A stretch of DNA of 64,000 nt from Epiperipatus broadwayi (Eukaryota > Onychophora > Udeonychophora > Euonychophora > Peripatidae): contig JAQFVV010012395.1 in assembly GCA_028023455.1 (NCBI GenBank), forward strand, positions 372,001 through 436,000, in the 5' to 3' direction. Both the position numbers and the translations under genes were made by a program. This document shows, piece by piece, positions 9,480 through 20,553 of this stretch. Below the pieces are notes generated by a model. It saw nothing but the letters and a program-made list of their open reading frames with translations. It searched no databases and was not told the origin of the DNA. Within the stretch, counting starts at the first letter, position 1. Every line of letters begins with the position of its first letter.

Positions 9480-11395
9480 ATAACCTAAAATGGCAAAAAG
9501 GTATTTAAAAAATAAAGAAAACATCTTACTATTGGAGAAGTTACTTCAGAAGTAAAATGACACCATTAATAAAAAAAGAAATAACATCATGAAATATGGA
9601 AATTTCTACAAGGAGTTTTATAATAATAACAGAAAAACAAACTAGCACATATCATCTGAAATTCCCCTGTTTTAAATTAAGTAGATATAATATGCAATTA
9701 AATCTATGAAGAACACAAAAACTCCAGAAAATAAAAGCATCATAGATATTTTAAAAGCTGGTGAAGAACTTATCAAAGCTACACGCAATGCAATATATTA
9801 CAATTGAGCAAAGGTGAAAAGAAGACATTAAAACTAGTGAAAATAGTTCTATTTAAGATATTTACTAAAAATATTATAAATTTTCTACAAAGAACTTGGG
9901 ACTTTGGTCATTCAAGTTAAAATAGGCAGGATTTAAAGATAGATATAACACAATAAATCATTCCCATAATTTAAGAGAAGCTTATTATCTAAATAACCAA
10001 TGATTATAGGTTTGTACATAAGATTTATAGATTCAAAATGACATTTGATAGCATAAACATAAAACTTTGAAATATAAAACTCAGAATATTCTCAAATTTT
10101 TGAAAAATATTTATTGAAATATTCACCCGTAATTAGGCTATATATGGTAACATTAAGATTGACATTGATTTTAAAAAACTTATACACAGTGTAAATGAAA
10201 ACTTTTTGAAGCAATTTTATGGGAAATATTTTTATAACTGAAAATAAATTAAGAGTAAAAATAATGCCTCAGTAACTATTATAAAAGTTATCAGATTTAA
10301 GTAATAAACTAGGACTAAAAATATAAACATTTAAAAAATAGAAATAATGTTCAATAATAAAACAGGCAAAACTCTCATGTGATAGCATAAGAAATGGTGA
10401 TCATTTAATGTTCAATAACTTTTAAAAAAAGGATAAAAAAACCCTTTTAAATTAATAATTCAAATGAAAACATAATGAAATTAATCAGACATTTAAACTT
10501 GGATGGAATGGTTTTGATATTAAAAGAAACTTAAAAAGGATTGTTTTTAAAAAAATACACTCTACTAGTGCAGATCATACTAAAAAATATGGAAAGATAT
10601 ATGTTAAAATCACAAAAGTGGACTTAAATGCAAAATACAGAGATAACAAAACAGGTATTGCTGACATTATTGAAAAAATTGAGGTTTAAATTGGCATATA
10701 TGTTTCTAGAAATACAAAACATGGAGCTTTACTATCACTATGGAACAGAGCAAAAGAATATCATTTCAGAAATACATGATTTGGGAAAAGATCTATATAG
10801 GACAAACTTATAAAAAATGGTTATCCATCAGCCGTCATTAAGAAAACTTAAAGAGAGAACAAAAAGAACCATCAAAAGAAAAAAAAAACAATTTTTGATA
10901 CAGTAGTGTATCCATACATAGCAAAAATAGATAAATTAAGGAAAATCTGCAAGCAATATAATATTATAATAGCTTTCAGAGTCTTACCAGAATGCTAGGA
11001 ATTTTTAACACCCACAAAGTCTAAAGTTGAAATGCTGAAAAGAAAAAACTGCATTTATGAATTGCCATGTGAATGTAGAAGTATATATATTGGTGAGACC
11101 AGTTGCCCCGTTGATAAGTGACTGCAAGAACATAAACTGATGATTAGAAGGGAGAAAGCAGATGTATCTAGGTAACAAACCATGTAGGTGCCAATGAAAA
11201 TATGTTCAATTAGGAAAATACAAAAATATTGGATAGAGGAAAAAGTACAAAGAAGAAATTCAAAGAAGCTGCTCACATAACTATGGCAAATAATCCCATA
11301 AGTCAATCTAGTATGACTATACATAATGTATGAAAATCATTAATCAGCTATGCTCTTAGGAAAAAGTGGAGAAATCAGAAAGAACCTCATAGATA
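9480..11395 (+). pseudogene. Penelope-like retroelement, degenerate
   Basis: The diagnostic part is the GIY-YIG endonuclease at 11040-11330: NCIYELPCECRSIYIGETSC, then VDK, LQEHKL and, in shifted frames, a tail resembling the PLE C-terminus. Just upstream (10840-11000) an RTKRTIKRKK...PYIAKIDKLRKICKQYN block resembles the region between reverse transcriptase and endonuclease in this class. Earlier sequence (9700-10600) has scattered matches only, such as a TPENKSIIDILKAGEELIKA stretch, broken by many stops. The frame is lost repeatedly, so the copy is old and inactive. The left boundary is not defined. A 48-bp insertion of the hammerhead family sits inside it at 10358. Confidence 0.6.
10345..10418. 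mobile_element. 48-bp internally deleted foldback element with 13-bp TSD
   Basis: The element at 10358-10405 begins TAAAACAGGCAAAACTC and ends GCATAAGAAATGGTGATCAT, both ends of the hammerhead foldback family, with nothing left between. It is flanked by a perfect 13-bp duplication, TAATGTTCAATAA, at 10345-10357 and 10406-10418. It inserted into the dead PLE. Confidence 0.7.
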
Positions 11396-11429
11396 AGTAA
11401 ATGAAATTTCTATTGACTTTTGCCTTTGG

Positions 11430-11697
11430 CAGGATAGCTGTTGGTTGGAGCATTACCTTAAAATTCAATATTCAAAAATCTAAGAGTTCAATTCCCATGA
11501 TCGTACTGCCATTGGTCAGGTCAGCAGCATCTGAAGTTAGAAGAATAACACCTCTTGAAACATTGTGTGCATATACTAGCCTGTATGCTATTACCAACAG
11601 TTGAATGTAATTTGGAAATTTAAATAAAGTTAATTTTTTCTAACAACCTTTAATACTCAATATTAGATGATGGAAATAGTTCAACAAATAAATACAA
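11430..11697 (+). mobile_element. tRNA-derived SINE, copy 1
   Basis: This stretch is alignable over its whole length with 18471-18727. It starts with an eroded box A region (CTGTTGGTTGGAGCATTACC), has box B GTTCAATTC, and shares a body ending AGTTGAATGTAAT...AATAAAGTTAA and ATTAGATGATGG. It follows the endonuclease end of the PLE at ~11395 with only ~35 bp between. Confidence 0.6.
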
Positions 11698-13069
11698 TTA
11701 AAATATCATCATCACTAACATTTAGGAAAACACAAAATATATATAAATGTATATGAGTATATAAAAAAAATAGTTTACCTAATCAATATAAACAATACCA
11801 AAATATACATTATATCCAATTACAAAATGAATTATTTTTATATCTTATATATACTCGAAGGCAGTAAGTTCTTACTATTTTATATAATCTATTTTTTCTC
11901 ATATTAATATTACTGCAAATATAAAAGTATAGCTAACTTAAAACTCCTATAATCTTTCATTATGTATTACCTTTTATTTATTAAACTTCTATTATTAATC
12001 TAAATATGATGTATACACTTTTAATTATATAACTTTTAAATTTAATATTTATGAAGAGTACCAAACTTCATGCAGTAGTGAAATGGTGATGTTTTAATAT
12101 TTACTACTAAACTTTTTAGCTGATCTTATAAATTATTATTATAAAATGTTTTTTTTATATTTTTTTGAATTCCTATTTAATTCATATATTAAGTTACCTT
12201 CTCTTCTTTATTCATTGGCAAAATTTGAATTTTAAATAGCTTCTTTTATATTGTATGGTTGTTCTCTCCTTTTATTTTTTCTATAACTTATTTTACATTT
12301 CTTATAATTTTGTTTGAAATTACCTCAATCATATTTAAATTACGAGTTTTAAATCAAAATCTTTATTTAACATATGTTTAATACTATCTAAAAAATAGCT
12401 TCTTTGATTTTCTTTTTATTATTATTTGTGTAATGAATTATTTTAATGCTATTCCTCTCAAATACATGTTGTTTCTATTGAATGTAAGTAAATTGATATT
12501 TTTTTTGCTAGATTTGTTGTGATAATTATCTGTAAATTAAATTTTTTGTTTTTCCAACATAATTAGTTTTAATATTAATTTGGCATTTTTTTTTTTTTGC
12601 ATTTAATTTCATATATTCCATTTATACCATTAACTGAATTTTCATATTTTTAAATATATTGATGTAAAATAGTTTTTCTTTTTTAGTTATTTTAAAATTT
12701 ATTGTGTTGTTAAACCTTTTTATTGATTTTATTTTTAACATTATTAAAAATTTTAGTACATATATAATTAATTTTATCATAATTAAAATTTTAATCTTCA
12801 TTATTATCATAGCAAATAAATTTATTTTTTATTAACTTTGTATTATTTATAAATTTAAATGAATAATCATTATTTGAAAGTTCTTCCTTGATTAACTTTG
12901 CCTGTTATAATCATCTTATTTGAGCAATAATTTAAAGCCACGTAAACCCTATACATTTGTCTATATTAGTACCAATTATTATTATTATTATTATCCATAT
13001 TGTCTTTTTTATGTATTAATGTTTCTATGTTTCATCTCCCATTTATATCATTTAATTAACATTATATCT
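11698..13069. other. Extremely A+T-rich spacer
   Basis: Long T-rich runs with no recognised gene, RNA or bounded repeat. Confidence 0.5.
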
Positions 13070-13345
13070 AAATGGGTAAGAGAACAAATAGGTGTTATTG
13101 ACATCATTGGAAGAATTAAAAGACTGAAGTGGAGTTGGGCTGGACATATTGCTAGAAGAGATGATAATGGCTGAACAGTTGAAATCTTAAACTGGATTTC
13201 AAGAGATTGTAAAAGATCTAAAAAGAAGCCACATGTGAGATGGATGAATGAAATAAGGAAGTGTGCAGAGGTTATATAGAGAAGAGAGACTAAAGATGGA
13301 TTAAACCTGGAGAGACCATCTTGCAGTAGATTGATTAATAGTTGA
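13070..13345 (+). pseudogene. Non-LTR retrotransposon C-terminal fragment
   Basis: The translation contains RIKRLKWSWAGHIARRDDNG, then after a stop TVEILNW, KRSKKKPHVRWMNEIRKCA and, past another stop, REETKDGLN. This is the well-known tail of apurinic-endonuclease LINEs (pattern R-L-W-x-GHxAR-x-D...KR-x-x-x-RP-x-RW-x-D-I-K) found downstream of the reverse transcriptase. Stops at GGCTGA (13170-13175) and in the VI*REE segment show it is dead. Nothing of the polymerase remains to the left, so it is a 5'-truncated fragment. Confidence 0.65.
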
Positions 13346-14246
13346 AAATGATCATATCTAAATATACTCATTTTCTTTTTTTTCTACAATAAATTTAATT
13401 TTTTATCTAATTTATTAATATCTATAAAAAAATTGACTCTGAATCTTATTAAATATTACCAGATAATCATATACATAAATTTTTAACAAAATTGGAGCAT
13501 TTTTATTTAACAGTGCAACTTCTAAATGTTCCATTTATGTATTTATTCAATATATTGTTTTATAACTTTATTAATGCATAAAGATGATATAAGTTAAGGG
13601 GAAGAATACTATTTTTTTTCCTCAAAACTTGTAACGATATATAAATTCAGTCAACCAACAACTGATTGTGAACAGGTTTATTGGGATTCTTTGCTTATAC
13701 CATTTCATAATTTGGCATCCATGTGAGCTGTTTGAATATTAAGTGTAGAAAGGGTGTAGATTAATTTACTATTATTCCTTAACCTCATTTCATTAATCAA
13801 TCACTATTTATGTCACCTTCAGCTATATAAATTTGAAGTGTCAACATGGAATCATATAGATATATGGAATAATATGAACATATGTGTATAATGATTTATA
13901 TTTGTTTTGAAAAAAATTGCTAGCTAGGCATAAGGAATATAAAATAATAAAAAGGATAAAAATTCAGATAAAATATTTATATAAACTAACAATTCACTTC
14001 ATATCACTCTATTTATGAGCCTTCTACATAAGCATAAATAAAATTAAAGAGAAATCTGAGAGTAATGACAAATTGATTTTAATAGTCAAAATTAATCTGG
14101 GAATAGTTTAGTATTAATAACAATCTATTGACTCCTTATGTAAATAGTTCACATATAATATGGATTGCAGCAATAAAATACAGACTAACTAGTGGAATCA
14201 TTGTTAACTTTGTTTTGGTATATGATATTAATATTTTTTCCCCTCT
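13346..14246. other. A+T-rich spacer, nothing recognised
   Basis: No gene or bounded repeat was seen between the LINE tail and the foldback element. Confidence 0.5.
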
Positions 14247-14433
14247 GTAAATTAGTTTTAAGCCAATAAACATCACATGACCACCTCTTATGCTTGTGTA
14301 TAACTGTTGTTAAAACAGGCAAAACTCACTATATATATTGCCACACACAGCAAGCTAGAGTAATCAATGGATGCCAGAAGGCTTGTGCATAAAATCCCCA
14401 TCTAGTGCCTACTCATCCAATATCCCCAGACTA

Positions 14434-14462
14434 GTTTCTGGCTTATGGCCTTCATCAATGAG
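14434..14462 (-). ncRNA. Hammerhead-like core, left arm, C3 mutated
   Basis: On the minus strand the left arm keeps GAAAC (14438-14434) and helix II but reads TTGATGA (14458-14452) instead of CTGATGA. The lost C is an invariant core base, so this copy should be inactive while still pairing with the right arm. Confidence 0.55.
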
Positions 14463-14480
14463 TGCTCTCAGAACCAAGGC

Positions 14481-14522
14481 TCCTCACTGATGAAGGCCAT
14501 AAGCCAGAAACTAGTCTGGGGA
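14481..14522 (+). ncRNA. Hammerhead ribozyme-like core, right arm (best copy)
   Basis: Helix I: TCCTCA (14481-14486) pairs with TGGGGA (14517-14522), five Watson-Crick pairs and one G-T wobble. Core box CTGATGA is 14487-14493. Helix II is GGC/GCC (14495-14497 with 14503-14505), with an A on each side facing each other. GAAA is 14507-14510. CTAG then leads to TC, giving GTC with predicted cleavage after C14516. Helix III in one molecule is a single C-G pair plus A-T, but ACTAGT is self-complementary, so two RNAs could share it. The A-A apposition at the base of helix II departs from the canonical G-C. Confidence 0.65.
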
Positions 14523-14702
14523 TGTTGAATGAGTAGGCACTAGATGGGGATTTTATGCATAAGCCTTCTGGCATCCATTGATTACTCTAGCTTGCTGTGT
14601 GTGGCAATATATATAATGAGTTTTACCTGTTTTAGTAAATTACTTTGTTTCTTAACAAACATTTTACATTAAATTTCTATTTTCAAATAAACTATTAAAA
14701 AT

Positions 14703-14892
14703 AGTTTTAAATAGACAAAAGACTCTCCATACAGTAATGCCATCAGAGTAATCAATGGATGCAAGAGGGTTTATGCATAAAATCCCTATTAGTGTTTACT
14801 CATCCAACATTCCCAGACTAGTTTCTAGCATGTGGATTTCATCAGTTTGTGTAAGCATAGGGAAATGGTGATCATGTAAAGCTTTAAATAAA
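14703..14892 (-). mobile_element. Single-arm hammerhead element with 13-bp TSD
   Basis: The 164-bp element (14716-14879) holds one arm only, without its inverted partner. Flanks AGTTTTAAATAGA (14703-14715) and AGCTTTAAATAAA (14880-14892) match at 11 of 13. On the minus strand it has an intact CTGATGA (14845-14839) and GAAAC-TA-GTC ending at 14816, but the 5' strand of helix I is replaced (ACAAA), and helix II has drifted. It ends with the family motif GGAAATGGTGATCATGT. Confidence 0.65.
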
Positions 14893-15400
14893 TAAAAAAT
14901 ATTTTTCTCTTCAATATCATTATATTACCAATGGAGAGATTGATTGAAAGTCTTTCTACATCCCACCTGGAAAATAATTTTATTTTCTACAAATACACAC
15001 AAAAAAAAAGCATTTAAAACTTTTTATATAATAATCTAAGTATCTTTTTGACTTGTATTTTTTATCAAGCAATAGTATATGAAACAAAGTCTCTACTTGG
15101 AAATCAGCCTTTCTCAATTAAGTTACTAACATGAACAATAGCAGTATTATATAACATACCACACTGGGACAACAAAGATGTGTCCTAGGATCTTGAAATG
15201 AATGTATAGAACTGGTAATCACAGAATACTTCAAAACCATGTATATTCTCTATGAAGTAATTTTCTCTTCATTTTCCATAAAGTGTAACATCTCTGCACT
15301 TCAGGAGACTTATCACTCTTCTACAATGCACATCTTAAAATTCATGGATTTATCTTTATTTCAAACTATTTTATAAAGCAAACAATTTCTACTGAATATA
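14893..15400. other. A+T-rich spacer, nothing recognised
   Basis: No gene or bounded repeat was recognised between the foldback elements and the hAT. Confidence 0.45.
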
Positions 15401-16116
15401 GTCAGAACTAGGGTTTGTTGGTTTCTAAAAACTGGTTTTTTTAAAGAAAATTTTGGAATTCGAAAACCGGTTTTTCTATTAAAAAAGATCGGTTTTAAAT
15501 GTATACATAACACATATATTAATTTGCTAAAAAGATTAAAATGTAAGCAAAAGTACTCGTCAAGTTATATATACTAAAGACAGATGAATAAATATCTGCA
15601 AGAACCTGAAGAAGTGACCTCCTCTACTCCTCAAACATTAGAGTTTTTGGTCATGGAGACTACAAATAAAAGAACAAAAAAATTAGATTATTTAATGCTT
15701 TAAAGACAATTAAGCCCAGTTCAGTAACAATTGAGAGAATATTTTCTATTTCTAGTAATTTTGTGTCGAAAGTCAAGACACGACTAAGTAGTAAATCTGT
15801 TGACGTTCTTTGCTTTTTGAAGTCATATTTTATTAAACAGAATAAGAAATTAATAATTTACATATTAAACAGTAGAGTGTTGTATAATTACATAAATGTG
15901 TTAATGTTTTATTTTAATAATTTTATGCATATATATATATATGTACTTTATCTATTCTTTTTTGTATTTTTGAATTATAATAAACAAAAAAATTTCTATT
16001 TTAAGTTGTATTTCTTGTTTTTTATCCAGAAAATTCGAAACTGGTTTTATGGAAAAGTTAAAATTCGAAACCCGGTTCACTAAAAAGTCGGTTTTGGTAT
16101 AAACCCTAATCAGAAC
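15401..16116 (+). mobile_element. hAT transposon, 700-bp deletion derivative
   Basis: Ends TAGGGTTT (15409) and AAACCCTA (16108) are inverted. The 8-bp flanks GTCAGAAC (15401-15408) and ATCAGAAC (16109-16116) differ at one base, the duplication length typical of hAT. Both sides carry CCGGTTTT-type subterminal motifs. Inside, about 15695-15840 on the plus strand still encodes the C-terminal hAT dimerisation region: SVTIERIFSISSNFVSKVKT followed by RLSSKSVDVLCFLKSYF. The rest of the transposase is deleted, so the copy is non-autonomous. Confidence 0.8.
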
Positions 16117-18470
16117 AATATTGGGTACTTTTGTAGAAGCGGTACAATGGAAATTGGACCACCCGTGTTTGTTTTGATATTTACAAATTGACCATACCTT
16201 CTTTTTACTATATGTTTTGTGATCTTTAGCTTTGTCCATAAAGCTAAACATATAGTTGCTCAATATTAAAAAAAAAATTCCAGTTTAATTTTTGCAGTAA
16301 ATTAATTTTATTATTGCTTAATATTTACATGTTTATATTCTTTGAGCCAATTTATAAAAAGTATTATAATTTTTAATAACTTTAAAAATTATTTTAATAC
16401 TTTGTGTGTAATGCTTTAAACGCATAAGTATTAGCACATGATTTTAAAATGCTTAATTTTAGGGATATCATTAGCCTGAAATGTTAGTAATTTACTTGTA
16501 AAAACATTAAGAGTAAAAATATCTTAATTTAACTATTAGTATGTTAAAAGTTAATATTAGAATCAAAATTTAAAGACAAGTTTAAATCTTTAATGCTAAA
16601 TTATCAATATTTAAATTATCTATTAATAAAAAAAGAATGTTCTGGGAGCTTAAATTAGTTAAGAATGTAAATATGCTTAAAGGAATAATGTAGGATATTA
16701 TATTTGAAATAATGTAATTTTATATATATTTGGTTTTTCTAAATAATTTATTTTAAAGTTGTAATAATTAATTAATGTCTAGACAGACACATGTAAATTA
16801 TTTCATTTTTAGTAATTTTTTCCAGGATACTAATTAATTTGTAAAGTTTAATAACTGCAGGTCAAAGGTGAGTAGGCTGGATGTCAATTTCATTCATTAA
16901 AAATTAGTCACAACATATCTTATAAATAGAACTAGTGAACACTCTAGCAGACACTCATGTACCTGTTTTTCAGTTACTTCCTTGTTTATTTAATTTTATT
17001 AAGTTTTAATTGCTTTCAATAATTTTTTGTTTGTTTTAAAAGTTAAAATATGAACTGCTAATTAATTTTGTCCAGGCTGAGAAACTGAAAAATCCAATAC
17101 TTAAAATTTAAATTGCAAAGAAATATAATGGAAAGATCAACAAAATATTTAATAAATTATTTTTATATGACTTATGTATTTCGATGGACTTCTGCATAAA
17201 GCATCACTGTTGTACCAGAACTTCCATTGATTTTAATTTACTTATTAGAAATAAATGATATGTTAAATAATGTACTATCTACGGAAATATTAAGACAACT
17301 AAAAACTTTAGACTATTTAAGTATTATTGCAATTTTATTTAAGAAGAAAAATTTAAATTTTTACCTAAAAGGTTTTTTTTTGGATTTATCATTTGAAATA
17401 AAAGCTTATTAAATTCCAGATTGCAAAACCTGCCTTATAGTAGTGAAATTAAATTTAATTATACTCCAACAAGAAAATATTTAAACTGTTATTTCTTTGA
17501 ATCATTAAAATGTATTTTAAAATATATATTAAGGATGACTTTTTAAATTATAATGTACATTATATTATTCAAATACATTTGATTTTAAAAAGGATAATAT
17601 TCATTAATTTAATAAAATAAATTAATTTAGATGCTATCACATTCAAAATGACATTTTTACTATTGGTATCGGTGGGGTGGAAACTATTTGTTCACTGAAT
17701 ATTGTTATCATATTTAATTCAACAAAAGGAAAAATATTTTTCTGAATTAATAAAATTAAATTTATTGACTTTTGTTATTTCATAGTTTATTCATTTATGA
17801 TATAGAATTGAAAGATAATATTCCTGGATATTAATGAACAATATATTCAGATTTATTATCTTTAAATTATTTGCTTTTCTCTTCAGCAACTAGATAGAAT
17901 AAGTTGTATTTCAGATAATTTAAATATGAATGCTCCTAAATTAATTTCATTCAAGTATTATAAATCTATCCTGTTTTATTATAAATATCTATGCTTCTCT
18001 CGTCATTATTATTAGTCAAGAATCAGCTCTATTATGGAATATATTATTTCTCAAAGAACAAACACTCCTCAATTTTATAGTTAATATGTGATTTCCAAAA
18101 AAAAAAAAAAAAAGCTAATATAATACTGGATGATAAATTAAAGATGCATCGTTATTGGAGTTTATTTTGAAATATATTACGTGAAAGTTAAATGGCTATA
18201 AAGAAGTTCTTGCGCTAATGTTTACATGGAAATTTATTGTTTAATGTTCGTGTTAAATTGCTTTACATTGTAATTTGAATTTTGCTGTATTTAAATAAGT
18301 TGGAGAAATCTTCAATGTTTTCAGAATGGCATTTATAATGACTATATCCTGTTGACACCAAAAATGAAGAACTTTCATTTTTATTTGGTAGAAAGGTAGT
18401 TTTAAGTCTCAATATTTATGATACTGTATTATGCCATATATATTTATTTTATGCATGATACTCTAACCAA
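16117..18470. other. A+T-rich spacer, nothing recognised
   Basis: No gene, RNA or bounded element was recognised. The frame at 17227-17412 has no domain and extreme A+T codon use. Confidence 0.5.
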
Positions 18471-18727
18471 GCCATGACTCAGTTGGTTAGAGCATTACCT
18501 TAAAATTCAATATTCAAGAATCTAAAAGTTCAATTCCCATGCTAGTACTATATTAGTCAGGCCAGCAACACCTGAAGAGAAAATAAAACCTTTAGAAATG
18601 TTATACATATACTAACTTATGTACTATTACGAACAGTTGAATGTAATTGGAATAAAGTTAATATTTTCTAAAGACATTCAATATTTAATATTAGATGATA
18701 AAAATAGTCCAATATATAAATACAACA
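18471..18727 (+). mobile_element. tRNA-derived SINE, copy 2
   Basis: The tRNA-like head reads GCCATGACTCAGTTGGTTAG, close to a box A (one mismatch), and box B GTTCAATTC lies at 18528-18536. The spacing of about 50 bp fits a Pol III promoter. The body matches 11430-11697 through to ATTAGATGATAAAAATAG. It lies immediately left of the foldback transposon starting at 18755. Confidence 0.65.
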
Positions 18728-18752
18728 ATTACTTTATTTAGTAATTATATAG

Positions 18753-20175
18753 TATGCCTGCAGGCTGTCATCCATCTTTATTTTAAACAATCCATTTTCA
18801 GGAGCTTCAACACATGGTATAAACAATATGGCTGACTCTAACATCGTATTTAATATTTACTTTTTATTTTATTTATTAAAATGATAAAGAAACACAAAAG
18901 TCCAAACGATTGTAATTAAAGTTTTTTAATGTAAATGCAATAAAGAAAAGAAAACATGATTAAACAAATGTGATTATTAAGCCAATAAACATCACATGAC
19001 CACCTCCTCTTATACTTGTGTATAACTGTTGTTAAAACAGGCAAAACACTATATATATTGCCACACACAGCAAGCTAGAGTAATCAATGGATGCACAAGC
19101 CTTCTGGCATCCATTGATTACTCTAGCTTGCTGTGTGTGGCAATATATATAGTGAGTTTTGCCTGTTTTAAATGTGATTATTCATGTCAATGGACAGACA
19201 TCACTTTTTGGGTGGGCATTATCCCATAATTTTGAAAATATTCCGCTGCATCTTATTCTAATGATGGAAATTTCCACATTTCCAACAATGATAAAAGCAA
19301 AAAAAAAATGTTAAAAAAATAATGATACTTTTAGTTAACGAATGTTATAAAATCATGATAATTTTAGCTACATATTAACTGTTCGCCACGTGTTAATGTT
19401 TGAATATTGTTGTGAATGGAATTTATTAAAAAACGTATTCAAATTTTTTAAAATTAACATTGAATTTAAAATACATAGGCATTTTACTTTAAATAATCCA
19501 TTTTCAGAGTCAAAGTATTTGTTTACATTTTTTTTCCTGCAAAATTATTTTCTCGAACATGGTCAATGTATTTGTTTACACTTTTTTTGTCGATATTATT
19601 TTCTCAAACGTGTAGCTTGATAACTTTAAAAAAATATTAACAAAAGTATTTTAAATGGAAAGTTAATTTTAAAAAAATTTAATACATTTTTAAATAAATT
19701 CCATTCACAATATAAAACTCAAACGTTAACATGTGATGAACCCTTAATATGTGGTGAACAGTTAAAATATGATTAAAATTATCATGACTTTTTTAACATT
19801 TGTTTACTGAAATTATTATTTTTTAACATTCCTTTTTTGCTTTATCATTTTTGGAAGTACGATTCAAATTTGGAATCTTCCATTGGCAGAACAACATGCA
19901 GAAGAACATTTTCAAAATTATAGGATAGTGACTGCCCAAAAAGTGATGTCTGTTCACCAACATGAATAATCATGTTTGTTATAGTTTGCTTAATCATATT
20001 TTAGTTTCTTTACTGCATTTACATTAAAAAAGTTGTAATTACAACTTTTAATACATAAAATAAATATTGAATACAATAACTTAAGAGTCAGCCCTATTGT
20101 TTATATCAGGTATTAGAAGCCCCTGAAAATGGATTATTTAAAATAAAAACAGATAGCAAGCTTCTGGCAGGCATA
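18753..20175. mobile_element. Foldback transposon with long inverted arms, TA flanks
   Basis: The left end TGCCTGCAGGC (18755) is mirrored by GGCAGGCA ending at 20173, each flanked by TA. Long arms of roughly 500 bp pair with moderate divergence. Left CAATCCATTTTCAGG, GGCTGACTC, ACAGACATCACTTTTTGGG and GTGAATGGAATTTATT each have reverse complements on the right between about 19680 and 20150. The centre (about 19480-19640) has a ~50-bp direct duplication starting TATTTGTTTACA. There is no transposase. TA flanks suggest the Tc1/mariner group, but this rests on two bases. The left arm carries the later insertion at 18979-19169. Confidence 0.6.
18966..19182. mobile_element. Hammerhead foldback element, core deleted, perfect 13-bp TSD
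   Basis: The 191-bp element (18979-19169) begins AAGCCAATAAACATCACATG and ends GCCTGTTTT, like the copy at 14260. Arms 19033-19094 and 19107-19170 pair around a 12-base loop, but the inner part with the ribozyme core is missing. The flanks AAATGTGATTATT (18966-18978 and 19170-19182) are identical. The host foldback's other arm (near 19970) supplies the uninterrupted sequence, a natural empty site. Confidence 0.85.
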
Positions 20176-20553
20176 TTACGTAAGTACTAAATAAATAAGT
20201 AGTATAAATAAATTATTATTTTATTATCCAATTTAGTTATTTTGCTGTTCAAACTCATTCCAAACATATAACAGTATAAACTTGGGAAGTCAAGCAATCC
20301 TGAGATATATGGCAGGATAACAAAAGTATATTAAGATGATGATAATTAGAGATAACAATTCATTTAATAGTATTTTTCTATAAAGAAAGTGGCAACTACC
20401 ACTAATTGAAATTGGATCTAAAAGAATAAAAAATTGCTTTTGGAAAGTGATGTGATGTATTATGGTTTCTCCTTAAACAAAGTCAAGAATATCTCAGCAA
20501 TTATGCCCAGATAAACCTGTTAGCCACTTTATTTTACATTCCCCACTCTAAAT
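20176..20553. other. A+T-rich spacer, nothing recognised
   Basis: No recognised feature was found between the foldback and the LINE 3' end. Confidence 0.45.

Larger units (their letters stand above)
14247..14647. mobile_element. Full-length hammerhead foldback element with 13-bp TSD
   Basis: The element spans 14260-14634. It begins AAGCCAATAAACATCACATG and ends ACCTGTTTTA. Flanks GTAAATTAGTTTT (14247-14259) and GTAAATTACTTTG (14635-14647) agree at 11 of 13 positions and are read as the target duplication. After a 51-bp unique leader, two 152-base arms (14311-14462 and 14483-14634) pair almost perfectly around a 20-base loop. Each arm holds a hammerhead core at its inner end. There is no coding capacity. 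Insertion would depend on outside machinery, presumably a PLE or LINE. Confidence 0.8.
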
